64,000 bases of DNA from positions 111,502 to 175,501 of the forward strand of contig NZ_JAGMUJ010000033.1 of assembly GCF_019049255.1 (NCBI RefSeq). The letters run 5' to 3'. This DNA is from Streptomyces sp. AC558_RSS880. Lineage in GTDB: Bacteria; Actinomycetota; Actinomycetes; Streptomycetales; Streptomycetaceae. The notes beneath the pieces were generated by a model. The model saw nothing but the letters and a program-made list of their open reading frames with translations, had not been told where the DNA came from and made no database searches. Below are positions 35,878-43,941 of the stretch, one piece after another. Made by a program: the position numbers and the translations under genes. Position 1 is the stretch's first letter. Every line of letters starts with the position of its first letter.

Positions 35878-37041
35878 TCAGTCCCGTGCCAGGCCCAGCC
35901 GGGCCCTCAGCCCCGTCGCGCGGTCGTCCGTCGCCACCGCCGCCGCGCCCGCCGTCACCGTCTCGTAGACCGACAGGATGTCCGCGCCGACCGTCGACCA
36001 GTCGAAGCGGCGGACGTGGGCGCTGCCGCGGTCACGGAGCTCCGCGCGGCGTTCCGGGTCCTCCAGGAGCCGTACCGCCGCCCGCGCGAGCGCGTCCGGG
36101 TCCTCGTTGGCGAACAGCTCGCCCGCCGCTCCCCGGTCGAGGACCTGCGCGAACGCGTCCAGGTCGGAGGCGAGCACCGGCGCGCCCGCCGACATCGCCT
36201 CGACCAGGACGATGCCGAAGCTCTCCCCGCCGGTGTTGGGCGCCACGTACAGGTCGACGCTGCGCAGGAAGCGGGCCTTGTCCTCGTCGCTGACCATGCC
36301 GAGGAACTCCACGCGCGGGCGCAGCTCCCGGGGCAGCGACTCGACCGCCTCCTCCTCGTCGCCGCGCCCGGCGACCAGCAGCCGCGTCTGCGGCCGGGCG
36401 GCGAGGATCTTCGGCAGGGCCCTCATCAGCACCGGCAGGCCCTTGCGGGGCTCGTCGATCCGGCCGATGAAGCCGATGGTGTCGCCCTGCCACTCCGGTC
36501 TGGGCTCGGCCTTGGCGAAGAAGTCGACGTCGACGCCGTTGGGGATGACCACCGCGTCGCCGCCCAGGTGCTCGACGAGGGTGCGGCGGGCGTACTCGCT
36601 CACCGCGATCCGCGCGCTGATCTTCTCCAGGGCGGCCTGGAGGATCGCGTACGCGGCGATCATCGCGCGGGAGCGCGGGTTGGAGGTGTGGAAGGTGGCG
36701 ACGATCGGCCCCTCGGCCGCCCAGCAGGTCAGCAGGCCCAGCGAGGGCGAGGTCGGCTCGTGGATGTGGACGACGTCGAAGGCGCCCTCGTGCAGCCAGC
36801 GCCGTACCCGCGCGGCGGACAGGAAGCCGAAGTTGAGCCGGGCCACCGACCCGTTGTACGGCACCGGCACCGCGCGGCCGGCCGAGACGACGTACGGCGG
36901 CAGCGGGGTGTCGTCGTCGGCCGGGGCGAGGACGGACACCTCGTGACCGAGCCGGATGAAGTACTCGGCCAGGTCACGGATGTGGAACTGGACGCCTCCC
37001 GGCACGTCCCAGGAGTACGGGCAGACGATGCCGATCCTCAC
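35878..37041 (-). CDS. pimA: Phosphatidylinositol alpha-mannosyltransferase PimA-like (GT4)
   Basis: PimA transfers the first mannose from GDP-mannose to phosphatidylinositol on the inner leaflet. The 387-residue protein has the N-terminal GT-B segment RIGIVCPYSWDVPGGVQ, the donor-site arginine/lysine region GFIGRIDEPRKGL and the ESFGIVLVEAMSAG motif of GT4 enzymes. The GTG start overlaps the acyltransferase stop codon by GTGA. With the next two genes it forms the order known from mycobacteria. Confidence 0.93.
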   Translation of the reverse strand: MRIGIVCPYSWDVPGGVQFHIRDLAEYFIRLGHEVSVLAPADDDTPLPPYVVSAGRAVPVPYNGSVARLNFGFLSAARVRRWLHEGAFDVVHIHEPTSPSLGLLTCWAAEGPIVATFHTSNPRSRAMIAAYAILQAALEKISARIAVSEYARRTLVEHLGGDAVVIPNGVDVDFFAKAEPRPEWQGDTIGFIGRIDEPRKGLPVLMRALPKILAARPQTRLLVAGRGDEEEAVESLPRELRPRVEFLGMVSDEDKARFLRSVDLYVAPNTGGESFGIVLVEAMSAGAPVLASDLDAFAQVLDRGAAGELFANEDPDALARAAVRLLEDPERRAELRDRGSAHVRRFDWSTVGADILSVYETVTAGAAAVATDDRATGLRARLGLARD

Positions 37042-37979
37042 GGGGTCCCCTTCCGGTCCTGCCCGGGGGCCGTCGCGGGATCCCGCGCGGGATCGAGGTC
37101 CTTCAGCCACAAGCGCTGCAGCATGTGCCAGTCCTCCGGATGGTCGGCGATCCCCGTGGCGAAGGCGTCGGCCAGCGCCTGTGTCATGACAGACGTCTTC
37201 TCCGCGCGCGTACCTGACCCGGGGACCTCGACCGGCGGATGGACCCGGCCCCGCATCACGGGCGAGTCGTCGTACCAGAGGGTCACCGGCAGCAGCCGGG
37301 CCCCGGTCTGCTGGGCGAGCAGGGCGGGTCCGGCCGGCATCCGGGCGGTCTCGCCGAAGAAGTCGACCTCGACACCGGAGGCGGACAGGTCGCGGTCGGC
37401 GACCAGACAGACCAGTCCGCCGTCGCGCAGCCGCCGGGCCAGGGTGCCGAAGGCGGAGCCGCCGCTGTGCGGCAGCACCTCCATGCCGAGGCCCTCGCGG
37501 TAGGCGACGAAACGGTCGTACAGCGTCTCCGGCTTCAGCCGCTCGGCGACGGTGGTGAACGGTATGCCGAGCTTCGTGGTGACCCAGGCGCCGGCCAGGT
37601 CCCAGTTGGCGAGGTGCGGCAGCGCCAGGATCACGCCCTTGCCGGCCGCCATGCCGTCGGTCAGGTGGTGGAGGTCCTTGACGTCGAGGCCGTCCGCCAC
37701 GCGCTCGGGGCTCCAGGCGGGCAGCCGGAAGGACTCCATCCAGTAGCGCAGGTACGACCGCATGCCCGCGCGGGAGAGTTCGGCCAGCCGCTCCGGACCC
37801 GCGTCCGGCACGACGCGCGCGTAGTTGCTCTCCAGCCGGAGCACGCCCTTGCCGCGCCGCTTCCACGTGAGGTCGGCGATGCTCCGGCCGAGGCGCACGG
37901 CGACGGGCTCGGGAAGTTTCCGGACGGTGCCCCAGCCGGCGCCGTACAGGGCGTCGGTCAGCCGTTCCCGGGTGCTCAC
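37038..37979 (-). CDS. Phosphatidylinositol mannoside acyltransferase (PatA-like)
   Basis: The 313-residue protein belongs to the HtrB/LpxL-like lysophospholipid acyltransferase family, with the H-x4-D catalytic motif in LPHLANWDLAG and a conserved glutamate region (MPAGPALLAQQTGARLLPV). By position between pimA and pgsA it corresponds to mycobacterial PatA, which acylates PIM1 or PIM2. Start GTG 37979 overlaps the pgsA stop codon by four bases and its own stop overlaps pimA by four. Confidence 0.9.
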   Translation of the reverse strand: MSTRERLTDALYGAGWGTVRKLPEPVAVRLGRSIADLTWKRRGKGVLRLESNYARVVPDAGPERLAELSRAGMRSYLRYWMESFRLPAWSPERVADGLDVKDLHHLTDGMAAGKGVILALPHLANWDLAGAWVTTKLGIPFTTVAERLKPETLYDRFVAYREGLGMEVLPHSGGSAFGTLARRLRDGGLVCLVADRDLSASGVEVDFFGETARMPAGPALLAQQTGARLLPVTLWYDDSPVMRGRVHPPVEVPGSGTRAEKTSVMTQALADAFATGIADHPEDWHMLQRLWLKDLDPARDPATAPGQDRKGTP

Positions 37980-38647
37980 GTCGCGGCCTCGCTCCCCTGG
38001 GCCTCCTGCCGCTCCGCGGCCTCCACCTCGGCGGACTCGCGGCGCACGGTGACCACCCGCTGGATCAGCGTGACCAGGCTGCCGACGGCGACGATCCACA
38101 GGGCGACCGGCAGCAGGTACTGGATGCCGGGCACACCGAACGCGTGCAGGCCCGCGAGACCGGCCGCGACCAGCGAGACCACCAGCCGTTCGGCCCGCTC
38201 GACCAGACCGTTGACGGCGACCGGCAGGCCGATCGACTCGCCGCGCGCCTTGGTGTACGACACCACCTGGCCGCTGGCCAGACAGAAGATCGACACCGCG
38301 CACAGGGCGATGTCGTCGCCGCCCCCGGCGTACCAGAGGGCGAAGCCGCCGAAGATCGCCCCGTCGGCGACCCGGTCCAGGGTGGAGTCCAGGAAGGCGC
38401 CCCAGCGGCTGGAGCGGCCCAGCTGGCGGGCCATGTTGCCGTCGACCAGGTCGGAGAAGACGAACAGCGTGATCACGACCGTGCCCCAGAAGAACTCGCC
38501 CCTGGGGTAGAAGACCAGCGCGCCCGCGACCACTCCCGCGGTGCCGATGAGCGTGACCGTGTCGGGGCTGACCCCCCGCCGGATGAGAAACGCGGCGAAC
38601 GGTGTGAGGACACGCGTGAAGAATGCACGCGCGTACTTGTTCAGCAT
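37976..38647 (-). CDS. pgsA: CDP-alcohol phosphatidyltransferase, probable phosphatidylinositol phosphate synthase
   Basis: The 223-residue membrane protein has about six helices and the complete CDP-alcohol signature D66-xx-D69-G70-xx-A73-R74-x8-G83-xxx-D87-xxx-D91. Its place at the head of the patA-pimA set indicates phosphatidylinositol phosphate synthase rather than phosphatidylglycerol phosphate synthase. The ATG at 38647 starts MLNKYARAFFTR. The basic, acidic C-terminal tail is cytoplasmic. Confidence 0.92.
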   Translation of the reverse strand: MLNKYARAFFTRVLTPFAAFLIRRGVSPDTVTLIGTAGVVAGALVFYPRGEFFWGTVVITLFVFSDLVDGNMARQLGRSSRWGAFLDSTLDRVADGAIFGGFALWYAGGGDDIALCAVSIFCLASGQVVSYTKARGESIGLPVAVNGLVERAERLVVSLVAAGLAGLHAFGVPGIQYLLPVALWIVAVGSLVTLIQRVVTVRRESAEVEAAERQEAQGSEAAT

Positions 38648-39118
38648 GGCCTTCCCGACGGTCGGTGGGGCCGCGCGGCCCCTGCTGGCCACCCGGCGGG
38701 CCCAATCGTAGTCACGCGCACGCGCGGGCTGCCGCGGGGCACCCGTACGCCCGCGCGGAGGCAGGACCCCGCCCGGCGGATCGTGCCGGGGACGCGGTGC
38801 CCGGCGCGCGCTCCCCCGCTGTCCGAAGGACGTGGACGGCACCCCGGCCGCGCTGTCGTCACTCGCCGGCTCCCCCACGCCCGGCTTCGCTCGCGCGGTG
38901 GGACTCCCCCGCCCGGGACCACCCCGTCGCCCCTGCTCACCCGGGCCGCGGGGCGCCGCCGTGAGCGGGGCCGGACGCCGGGATCACGTCCTTCGTATGG
39001 ACGCACCGTGAAGGGAGTGGAAAGCTCGAAGGACCGCGGGCGTCGCCGGAGCCGCACCGCACGCGGATTCCGCGGGTCCGCGCCCACAGTGACCTCACCG
39101 TGCACGGGAGGCAGGATC
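38648..39118. other. 471-bp intergenic region with a palindromic repeat
   Basis: This region between divergent pgsA and the EF-G-like gene must hold both promoters, but I found no convincing -35/-10 pair by eye. It contains CGGCTTCGCTCGCGCGG at 38882-38898, flanked by C- and G-rich arms (38871-38914). A near copy of this core is at 43274-43290. No credible gene is present; the open frames crossing it are shadows. Confidence 0.5.
38882..38898. repeat. Intergenic element, copy 1 (core CGGCTyCGCTCGmGCGG)
   Basis: The 17-bp core is shared, with two differences, with 43274-43290. Both copies lie in intergenic DNA next to C-rich and G-rich arms that can pair. Similar short palindromes are common between Streptomyces genes. 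A role in termination or mRNA stability is a guess. Confidence 0.6.
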
Positions 39119-41317
39119 ATGGGCGACAAGGCGCACACACACCCCGGAGCCGCCGGCAGGGCACAGGCGGCCGACCATCCCACGTCCGTACGGAATGTGG
39201 TGCTGGTCGGCCACTCCGGATCGGGCAAGACGACCCTGGTGGAGGCTCTCGCGCTGACCGCGGGGGCGGTGAACCGGGCGGGCCGCGTGGAGGACGGCGG
39301 CACCGTCTCCGACTACGACGACATCGAACACCGGCAGCAGCGCTCCGTACAGCTCTCCCTGGTGCCCCTCGAATGGAACGGCATCAAGGTCAACCTTCTG
39401 GACACCCCCGGATACGCCGACTTCGTCGGGGAACTCAGGGCCGGTCTGCGGGCGGCGGACGCGGCCCTCTTCGTCGTCTCGGCCTCGGACGGCGTGGACG
39501 GCTCGACCCGCATGGTGTGGGACGAGTGCGCGGCGGTCGGCATGCCGCGCGCCATCGTCGTCACGCACCTGGAGGCGGCCCGCGCGGACTTCGAGGAGAT
39601 GACCCGCGTCTGCGCGGAGACGTTCGGCGGCGACGACCCCGACGCCGTGCTGCCGCTGTACCTGCCGCTGCACGGCCCGGAGGGGCCCGACGGGCACGCG
39701 CCCGTGACGGGCCTGACCGGACTGCTGTCGCAGAAGCTGTTCGACTACTCCACCGGCGAACGCAAGGAGTCCGAGCCCGGCGAGGACCAGCTGCCGCTGA
39801 TGGAGGAGGCCCGCGGCCGGCTCATCGAGGGGATCATCGCCGAGAGCGAGGACGAGACCCTCATGGACCGCTACCTCGGCGGTGAGCAGGTCGACGTCGG
39901 GACGCTGATCGAGGACCTGGAACGGGCGGTCGCACGCGGGGTGTTCTTCCCCGTCCTGGCCGCCGCGCCCGCCGCCGACGGCGCCCGCCAGGGACTCGGC
40001 ACGGTCGAACTGCTGGAGCTGATCACCGGTGGCTTCCCGACCCCGCTGGAGCACGGCACCCCGAGCGTGACCACCGTCGACGGCAGGCCGCGCGAGCTGA
40101 AACCGTGCGACCCGGACGCCCCGCTGGTCGCGGAGGTCGTGAAGACCTCCTCCGACCCGTACGTCGGCCGGCTCTCCCTGATCCGGCTCTTCTCCGGCAC
40201 CCTGCGCGCCGACCAGACCGTGCACGTCTCCGGACACGGGCTCGCCGACCGCGGCCACGAGGACCACGACGTCGACGAGCGGATCGGCGCCCTGTCCACA
40301 CCGTTCGGCAAACAGCAGCGGCCCGTCTCCCACGTCATCGCGGGCGACCTCGCGTGCGTGGCGAAGCTCAGCCGCGCGGAGACCGGGGACACCCTGTCCG
40401 CCAAGGACGACCCGCTGCTCATGGAGCCGTGGGACATGCCCGACCCGCTGCTGCCGCTGGCCATCCAGGCGCACAGCAAACCCGACGAGGACAAGCTCTC
40501 GCAGGGTCTGTCCCGGCTCGTGGCCGAGGACCCGACGATGCGGCTGGAACAGAACCAGGACACCCACCAGGTGGTGCTGTGGTGCCTGGGCGAGGCGCAC
40601 GCGGACGTGGCCCTGGAGCGCCTGCGCAGCCGCTACGGCGTCCAGGTCGACGTCGTACCGCACCGGGTGTCGCTCAGGGAGACGTTCGGCGGCAAGGCGT
40701 CCGGGCGCGGCCGGCACGTCAAACAGTCCGGCGGACACGGGCAGTTCGCCATCTGCGAGATCGAGGTGGAGCCGCTGCCGAACGGCTCGGGCATCGAGTT
40801 CGTCGACAAGGTGGTCGGCGGCGCGGTACCGCGCCAGTTCATCCCGTCCGTCGAGAAGGGCGTACGGGCCCAGGCCGTCAAGGGGGTCGCCGCGGGGCAT
40901 CCGCTCATCGACGTGCGGGTGACCCTGCTGGACGGCAAGGCGCACTCGGTGGACTCCTCCGACGCCGCGTTCCAGACGGCCGGCGCGCTGGCCCTGCGGG
41001 AGGCGGCCGCGGACGCGAAGATCCACCTGCTGGAGCCGGTGGCCGAGGTGAGCGTCCTGGTCGGCGACGACTACGTCGGCGCCGTGATGAGCGACCTGTC
41101 CGGCCGCCGCGGGCGGGTGCTCGGCACCGAGCAGTCGCCCGGCGGACGCACCCTCGTCAAGGCCGAGGTCCCGGAGATCGAGATCGGCCGGTACGCCGTC
41201 GACCTGCGCTCCCTCTCGCACGGCACCGCCCGGTTCAGCCGCCGGTACGCGCGGCACGAACCCATGCCGCCGCACGTGGCGGAACGGGTCAAGGAGGAGG
41301 CGCGCACCGCCTCGTAG
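39119..41317 (+). CDS. EF-G-like translational GTPase (EF-G2 type) with degenerate G3 and G4 motifs
   Basis: The 732-residue protein aligns along all EF-G domains: P-loop GHSGSGKTT at 31-39, domain II near 340, and domains III-V to the C-terminus. It differs from housekeeping EF-G at two key sites. The G3 motif reads DTPGY at 95-99, with Tyr for the catalytic His, and the G4 NKxD motif reads THLE at 149-152. EF-G2 of mycobacteria also has DTPGY and is reported to bind GTP without ribosome-dependent hydrolysis. The start ATG has GGGAGG upstream. It is transcribed toward the next plus-strand gene but is separated by a hairpin. Confidence 0.9.
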   Translation: MGDKAHTHPGAAGRAQAADHPTSVRNVVLVGHSGSGKTTLVEALALTAGAVNRAGRVEDGGTVSDYDDIEHRQQRSVQLSLVPLEWNGIKVNLLDTPGYADFVGELRAGLRAADAALFVVSASDGVDGSTRMVWDECAAVGMPRAIVVTHLEAARADFEEMTRVCAETFGGDDPDAVLPLYLPLHGPEGPDGHAPVTGLTGLLSQKLFDYSTGERKESEPGEDQLPLMEEARGRLIEGIIAESEDETLMDRYLGGEQVDVGTLIEDLERAVARGVFFPVLAAAPAADGARQGLGTVELLELITGGFPTPLEHGTPSVTTVDGRPRELKPCDPDAPLVAEVVKTSSDPYVGRLSLIRLFSGTLRADQTVHVSGHGLADRGHEDHDVDERIGALSTPFGKQQRPVSHVIAGDLACVAKLSRAETGDTLSAKDDPLLMEPWDMPDPLLPLAIQAHSKPDEDKLSQGLSRLVAEDPTMRLEQNQDTHQVVLWCLGEAHADVALERLRSRYGVQVDVVPHRVSLRETFGGKASGRGRHVKQSGGHGQFAICEIEVEPLPNGSGIEFVDKVVGGAVPRQFIPSVEKGVRAQAVKGVAAGHPLIDVRVTLLDGKAHSVDSSDAAFQTAGALALREAAADAKIHLLEPVAEVSVLVGDDYVGAVMSDLSGRRGRVLGTEQSPGGRTLVKAEVPEIEIGRYAVDLRSLSHGTARFSRRYARHEPMPPHVAERVKEEARTAS

Positions 41318-41324
41318 CCGACGA

Positions 41325-41357
41325 CGGGCGCCCCCGGAAGGACCCGGCGGGCGCCCG
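41325..41357 (+). terminator. Hairpin after the EF-G-like gene
   Basis: CGGGCGCCC (41325-41333) continued by CCGG pairs with CCGG and GGGCGCCCG (41349-41357) with one bulged C, a 13-bp stem and six-base loop, only seven bases past the stop codon. There is no T tract. Confidence 0.7.
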
Positions 41358-41536
41358 CGTACGCGCCTCGCACCGGGACGACTTCGGAATGCTTCACTCC
41401 GTGGTGGCGGACGGCTTCGGCCGTCCGCCGACGGACGACGGCGGGTACGGATACGCTGAAGACCTGATCAACAGGTGTGCGCAGCAGGGAAGTCGGGAAG
41501 GCCGCAAGACGACAGTCGCGGCGATCGGGGGCGGGA

Positions 41537-43192
41537 ATGACCGTTGAGAGCGGTTACGCGGAGTTCTTCGGTCCGCAGGTGCCGCGCACGGGCGACGAGG
41601 GGCAGACCCCGACGTTCGCGCTGGCCTCGGCGGCCTATCGGGACAACGAGGCCGAGGAGATACTCAAGGCCGACAACGAGTGGCACAAGTCGGCCGTCAG
41701 CAAGCCGAGGGTGAAGCTGTTCCGGCCGAATCTGGGCGAGGCGTTCTCCAGGGCGATCATCGACCGGATGCTCGGCTCCGGCCGCGCGCCGCTCATCCAG
41801 TCCTTCGGCATCCAGCCCCAGGTGGTGGTCGAGCACTCGCTGGCGGCGCACCGCATCCGCCGCGAGCGGGACAACTGGCTGAGCGCCGTCATGGTCCTGT
41901 GCGGGCTGCTCTTCCTGCCGGGCCTGGTGGTGTGGCTGCTGGTCTTCCAGATCCGCACGACGATGGCCAGGCGGGAGGACAAGCGGGCCGGCGCGCTGGC
42001 CACCACCCTGCTGGTCGCGGTGGGCGCCCTCGCCGTGCTGTTCCTGATCCGCATGCCGTTCGACGGGTTCTGGGGCTGGTACGCGCGCGCGTCGGTGGTC
42101 GCCCCGGTGCTGGGCTGGTTCTGGGCCAAGCGGATCTGCGAGCGTACGGCGAAGGACCTGCGCGACCGCTGGGACAGCCTGCTCTCCGGCAGCAGCGTCG
42201 GCGCCAAGGTGCCCGAGGCGGTGCCGAGCAGCCCCGGCGAGACGGCGGCCGAGCAACTGCGCCAGTCCCTGGCCCGGCTCAGCGCCGAGCAGCAGTCCAA
42301 CTCGGTCTTCTACGCCGGGCCCAAGGGCATACTCGGCATGGGCACCCGCTGGGGCAGCTGGCAGCTCGCCGAGGACCTGGTGCCCGTCGACCCTGACCGG
42401 GAGATCAACCCGTTCCGCAGCTGGGACGTCATCAAGGCCATCCACGACCGGCTGCGGATGCTGGAGCGGGGACCGCTGCACACCGGAGGCTTCACCAAGC
42501 CGTCGGTACGGCACTGGATCGTCACACCGATCGGGGAGAACGCCACGGCGGTGTCCCGGCCGGAGGGCACGGACGTCGAGGCGTACCAGATCAAGCCGCA
42601 CGCCATACAGGACATCTGCAACAAGCAGCAGTTCGGCGCGGGCGACCGGCACTACCTGGGCGTGCAGTGGACGCTGTGGGACGGCCAACTGGTGATCACC
42701 ATGCTGATCACCGTGACCGTGCTGCACGAGACGCTGCGCATCGAGGTCACCGGGCACGCGCTGGGTCCGGTGCACTCGCTGTTCACCAGCAAGCCGGCGG
42801 CCAAGGAGAAGGAGGTCCAGAAGTCGATCAAGTTCTGGGAGACCCGGAAGGTGAAGCTCCCGCTGGTCGACTCGGACGAGGTGGTACGCCTGGCCGCCAG
42901 GGCGCCGCTGACCTGGTACCCGCCGCTGCTGTACTGGCTGGGCGGCAAGCTGAGCCTGCCGGAGCCGTTCGGTCTGCGGCACGCGTGGGCGGACAGGCCG
43001 TGGCGGCACCGGTTCATGGCCGACGACGCGTTGCGGGCGGCCACGCCGGTGCTGCGGGTGGTGCACGCGGCGGCGATCAAGGTGCTGGAGGAGAACGGGG
43101 TGGACACCACGAAGTTCGGTGCGCGGTCGTCGTCCCTCAGCGCCGCGGTGCAGGAGGCCACGCCCAAGAAGGCCGACCTGTACGACGCGTAA
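41537..43192 (+). CDS. Uncharacterised integral membrane protein
   Basis: I do not recognise a characterised family. The 551-residue protein starts at ATG 41537 with GGGGGCGGGA upstream. Three hydrophobic segments are clear: NWLSAVMVLCGLLFLPGLVV near 113-132, ATTLLVAVGALAVLFLI near 155-171, and a weaker one at ARASVVAPVLGWFWA. A large hydrophilic region follows, with another hydrophobic beta-like stretch WDGQLVITMLITVTVL near 385-400. The C-terminus contains SLSAAVQEATPKKADLYDA. Codon use matches its neighbours. It lies between the EF-G-like gene and the convergent HIT gene; no partner is evident. Confidence 0.8.
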   Translation: MTVESGYAEFFGPQVPRTGDEGQTPTFALASAAYRDNEAEEILKADNEWHKSAVSKPRVKLFRPNLGEAFSRAIIDRMLGSGRAPLIQSFGIQPQVVVEHSLAAHRIRRERDNWLSAVMVLCGLLFLPGLVVWLLVFQIRTTMARREDKRAGALATTLLVAVGALAVLFLIRMPFDGFWGWYARASVVAPVLGWFWAKRICERTAKDLRDRWDSLLSGSSVGAKVPEAVPSSPGETAAEQLRQSLARLSAEQQSNSVFYAGPKGILGMGTRWGSWQLAEDLVPVDPDREINPFRSWDVIKAIHDRLRMLERGPLHTGGFTKPSVRHWIVTPIGENATAVSRPEGTDVEAYQIKPHAIQDICNKQQFGAGDRHYLGVQWTLWDGQLVITMLITVTVLHETLRIEVTGHALGPVHSLFTSKPAAKEKEVQKSIKFWETRKVKLPLVDSDEVVRLAARAPLTWYPPLLYWLGGKLSLPEPFGLRHAWADRPWRHRFMADDALRAATPVLRVVHAAAIKVLEENGVDTTKFGARSSSLSAAVQEATPKKADLYDA

Positions 43193-43225
43193 GCGTCACG
43201 TACGGCGGGTTGCGGTGGGGCGGGG

Positions 43226-43270
43226 GTGGGTGCGCGGCTCGGCGCTGACGAGGTGCCGCCGCGCCCCCAC
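43226..43270. terminator. Palindrome in the convergent gap after the membrane-protein gene
   Basis: GTGGGTGCGCGGC (43226-43238) pairs with GCCGCGCCCCCAC (43258-43270) with one mismatch. It lies between genes that converge (stop codons at 43192 and 43310). Its arms resemble those at 4294-4403, so it may serve as a bidirectional terminator and belong to the same repeat family. Confidence 0.55.
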
Positions 43271-43273
43271 TCT

Positions 43274-43290
43274 CGGCTCCGCTCGAGCGG
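43274..43290. repeat. Intergenic element, copy 2 (core CGGCTyCGCTCGmGCGG)
   Basis: This 17-bp core matches 38882-38898 at 15 of 17 positions and is flanked by CCCC and GGGG that can extend the hairpin. It sits directly beside the palindrome at 43226-43270. Confidence 0.6.
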
Positions 43291-43309
43291 GGGGCACGAC
43301 TGCCCGCGG

Positions 43310-43861
43310 CTAGGGAGCCACTGGCCACGCCTCCGCGAGCATCTTCCTCGTGTCTGCCAGCAGTTGCGGCAGCACCTTCGTGTGGCCGATCACGGGCATG
43401 AAGTTCGTGTCGCCGCCCCAGCGCGGGACGACGTGCTGGTGGAGGTGGGCGGCGATGCCCGCGCCGGCCACGGTGCCCTGGTTCATGCCGATGTTGAAGC
43501 CGTGGGCGCCCGACGCCGTACGCAGCGCCGTCATCGCCTGCTTGGTGAGCTCGGCGAGCTCCGCCGTCTCCTCCGCGGTGAGGTCCGTGTAGTCGGCCAC
43601 GTGCCGGTACGGCACGGTCATCAGATGACCGCCCGTGTAGGGGTAGAGGTTGAGCACCGCGTAGACCCGCTCGCCGCGCCGCAGGATCAGCCCGTCCTCG
43701 TCGGACTTGGCCGGGAGGGAGCAGAAGGGGCAGCCGTCGTCGGCGCCCGGGCCGCTCGGCTTGTTCTCGCCCTGGATGTACGCCATCCGATGGGGCGTCC
43801 ACAGACGCTGGAACGCGTCCTGCGTGCCCACTCCCCACTGCTGCTCCGGCTCACTCGTCAT
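43310..43861 (-). CDS. HIT-domain protein, probable diadenosine polyphosphate phosphorylase/hydrolase
   Basis: The 183-residue protein has the histidine triad HLHQHVV, a CPFC pair and the segment YPYTGGHLMTVPYRHV typical of actinobacterial Ap4A phosphorylase-like HIT proteins (Rv2613c type). It hydrolyses or phosphorolyses dinucleoside polyphosphates in that family. The ATG at 43861 was taken because the longer frame has no homology-like content. In mycobacteria the gene sits between thrS and pgsA; here thrS is next, but pgsA is 4.7 kb away. Confidence 0.9.
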   Translation of the reverse strand: MTSEPEQQWGVGTQDAFQRLWTPHRMAYIQGENKPSGPGADDGCPFCSLPAKSDEDGLILRRGERVYAVLNLYPYTGGHLMTVPYRHVADYTDLTAEETAELAELTKQAMTALRTASGAHGFNIGMNQGTVAGAGIAAHLHQHVVPRWGGDTNFMPVIGHTKVLPQLLADTRKMLAEAWPVAP

Positions 43862-43895
43862 GCGTGCAGCATATGGCGTCACCGCGAGGGCGCGG

Positions 43896-43925
43896 AAAAG
43901 GCCCCCGGGATCGCTCCCGGGGGCC
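43896..43925 (-). terminator. Rho-independent terminator of thrS
   Basis: A perfect 11-bp stem (43900-43910 with 43915-43925) with a TCGC loop is followed on the minus strand by TTTT (complement of 43896-43899). It starts 17 bp past the thrS stop codon and separates thrS from the HIT gene. Confidence 0.88.
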
Positions 43926-43941
43926 TCGGAGTCATCCGCGG

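Noticed and set aside
38648..39118. Plus-strand open frame reading through into the EF-G-like gene (from 38144)
   Set aside because: EF-G similarity begins only at the ATG at 39119 with a good ribosome-binding site. The upstream part is antisense to pgsA and intergenic.
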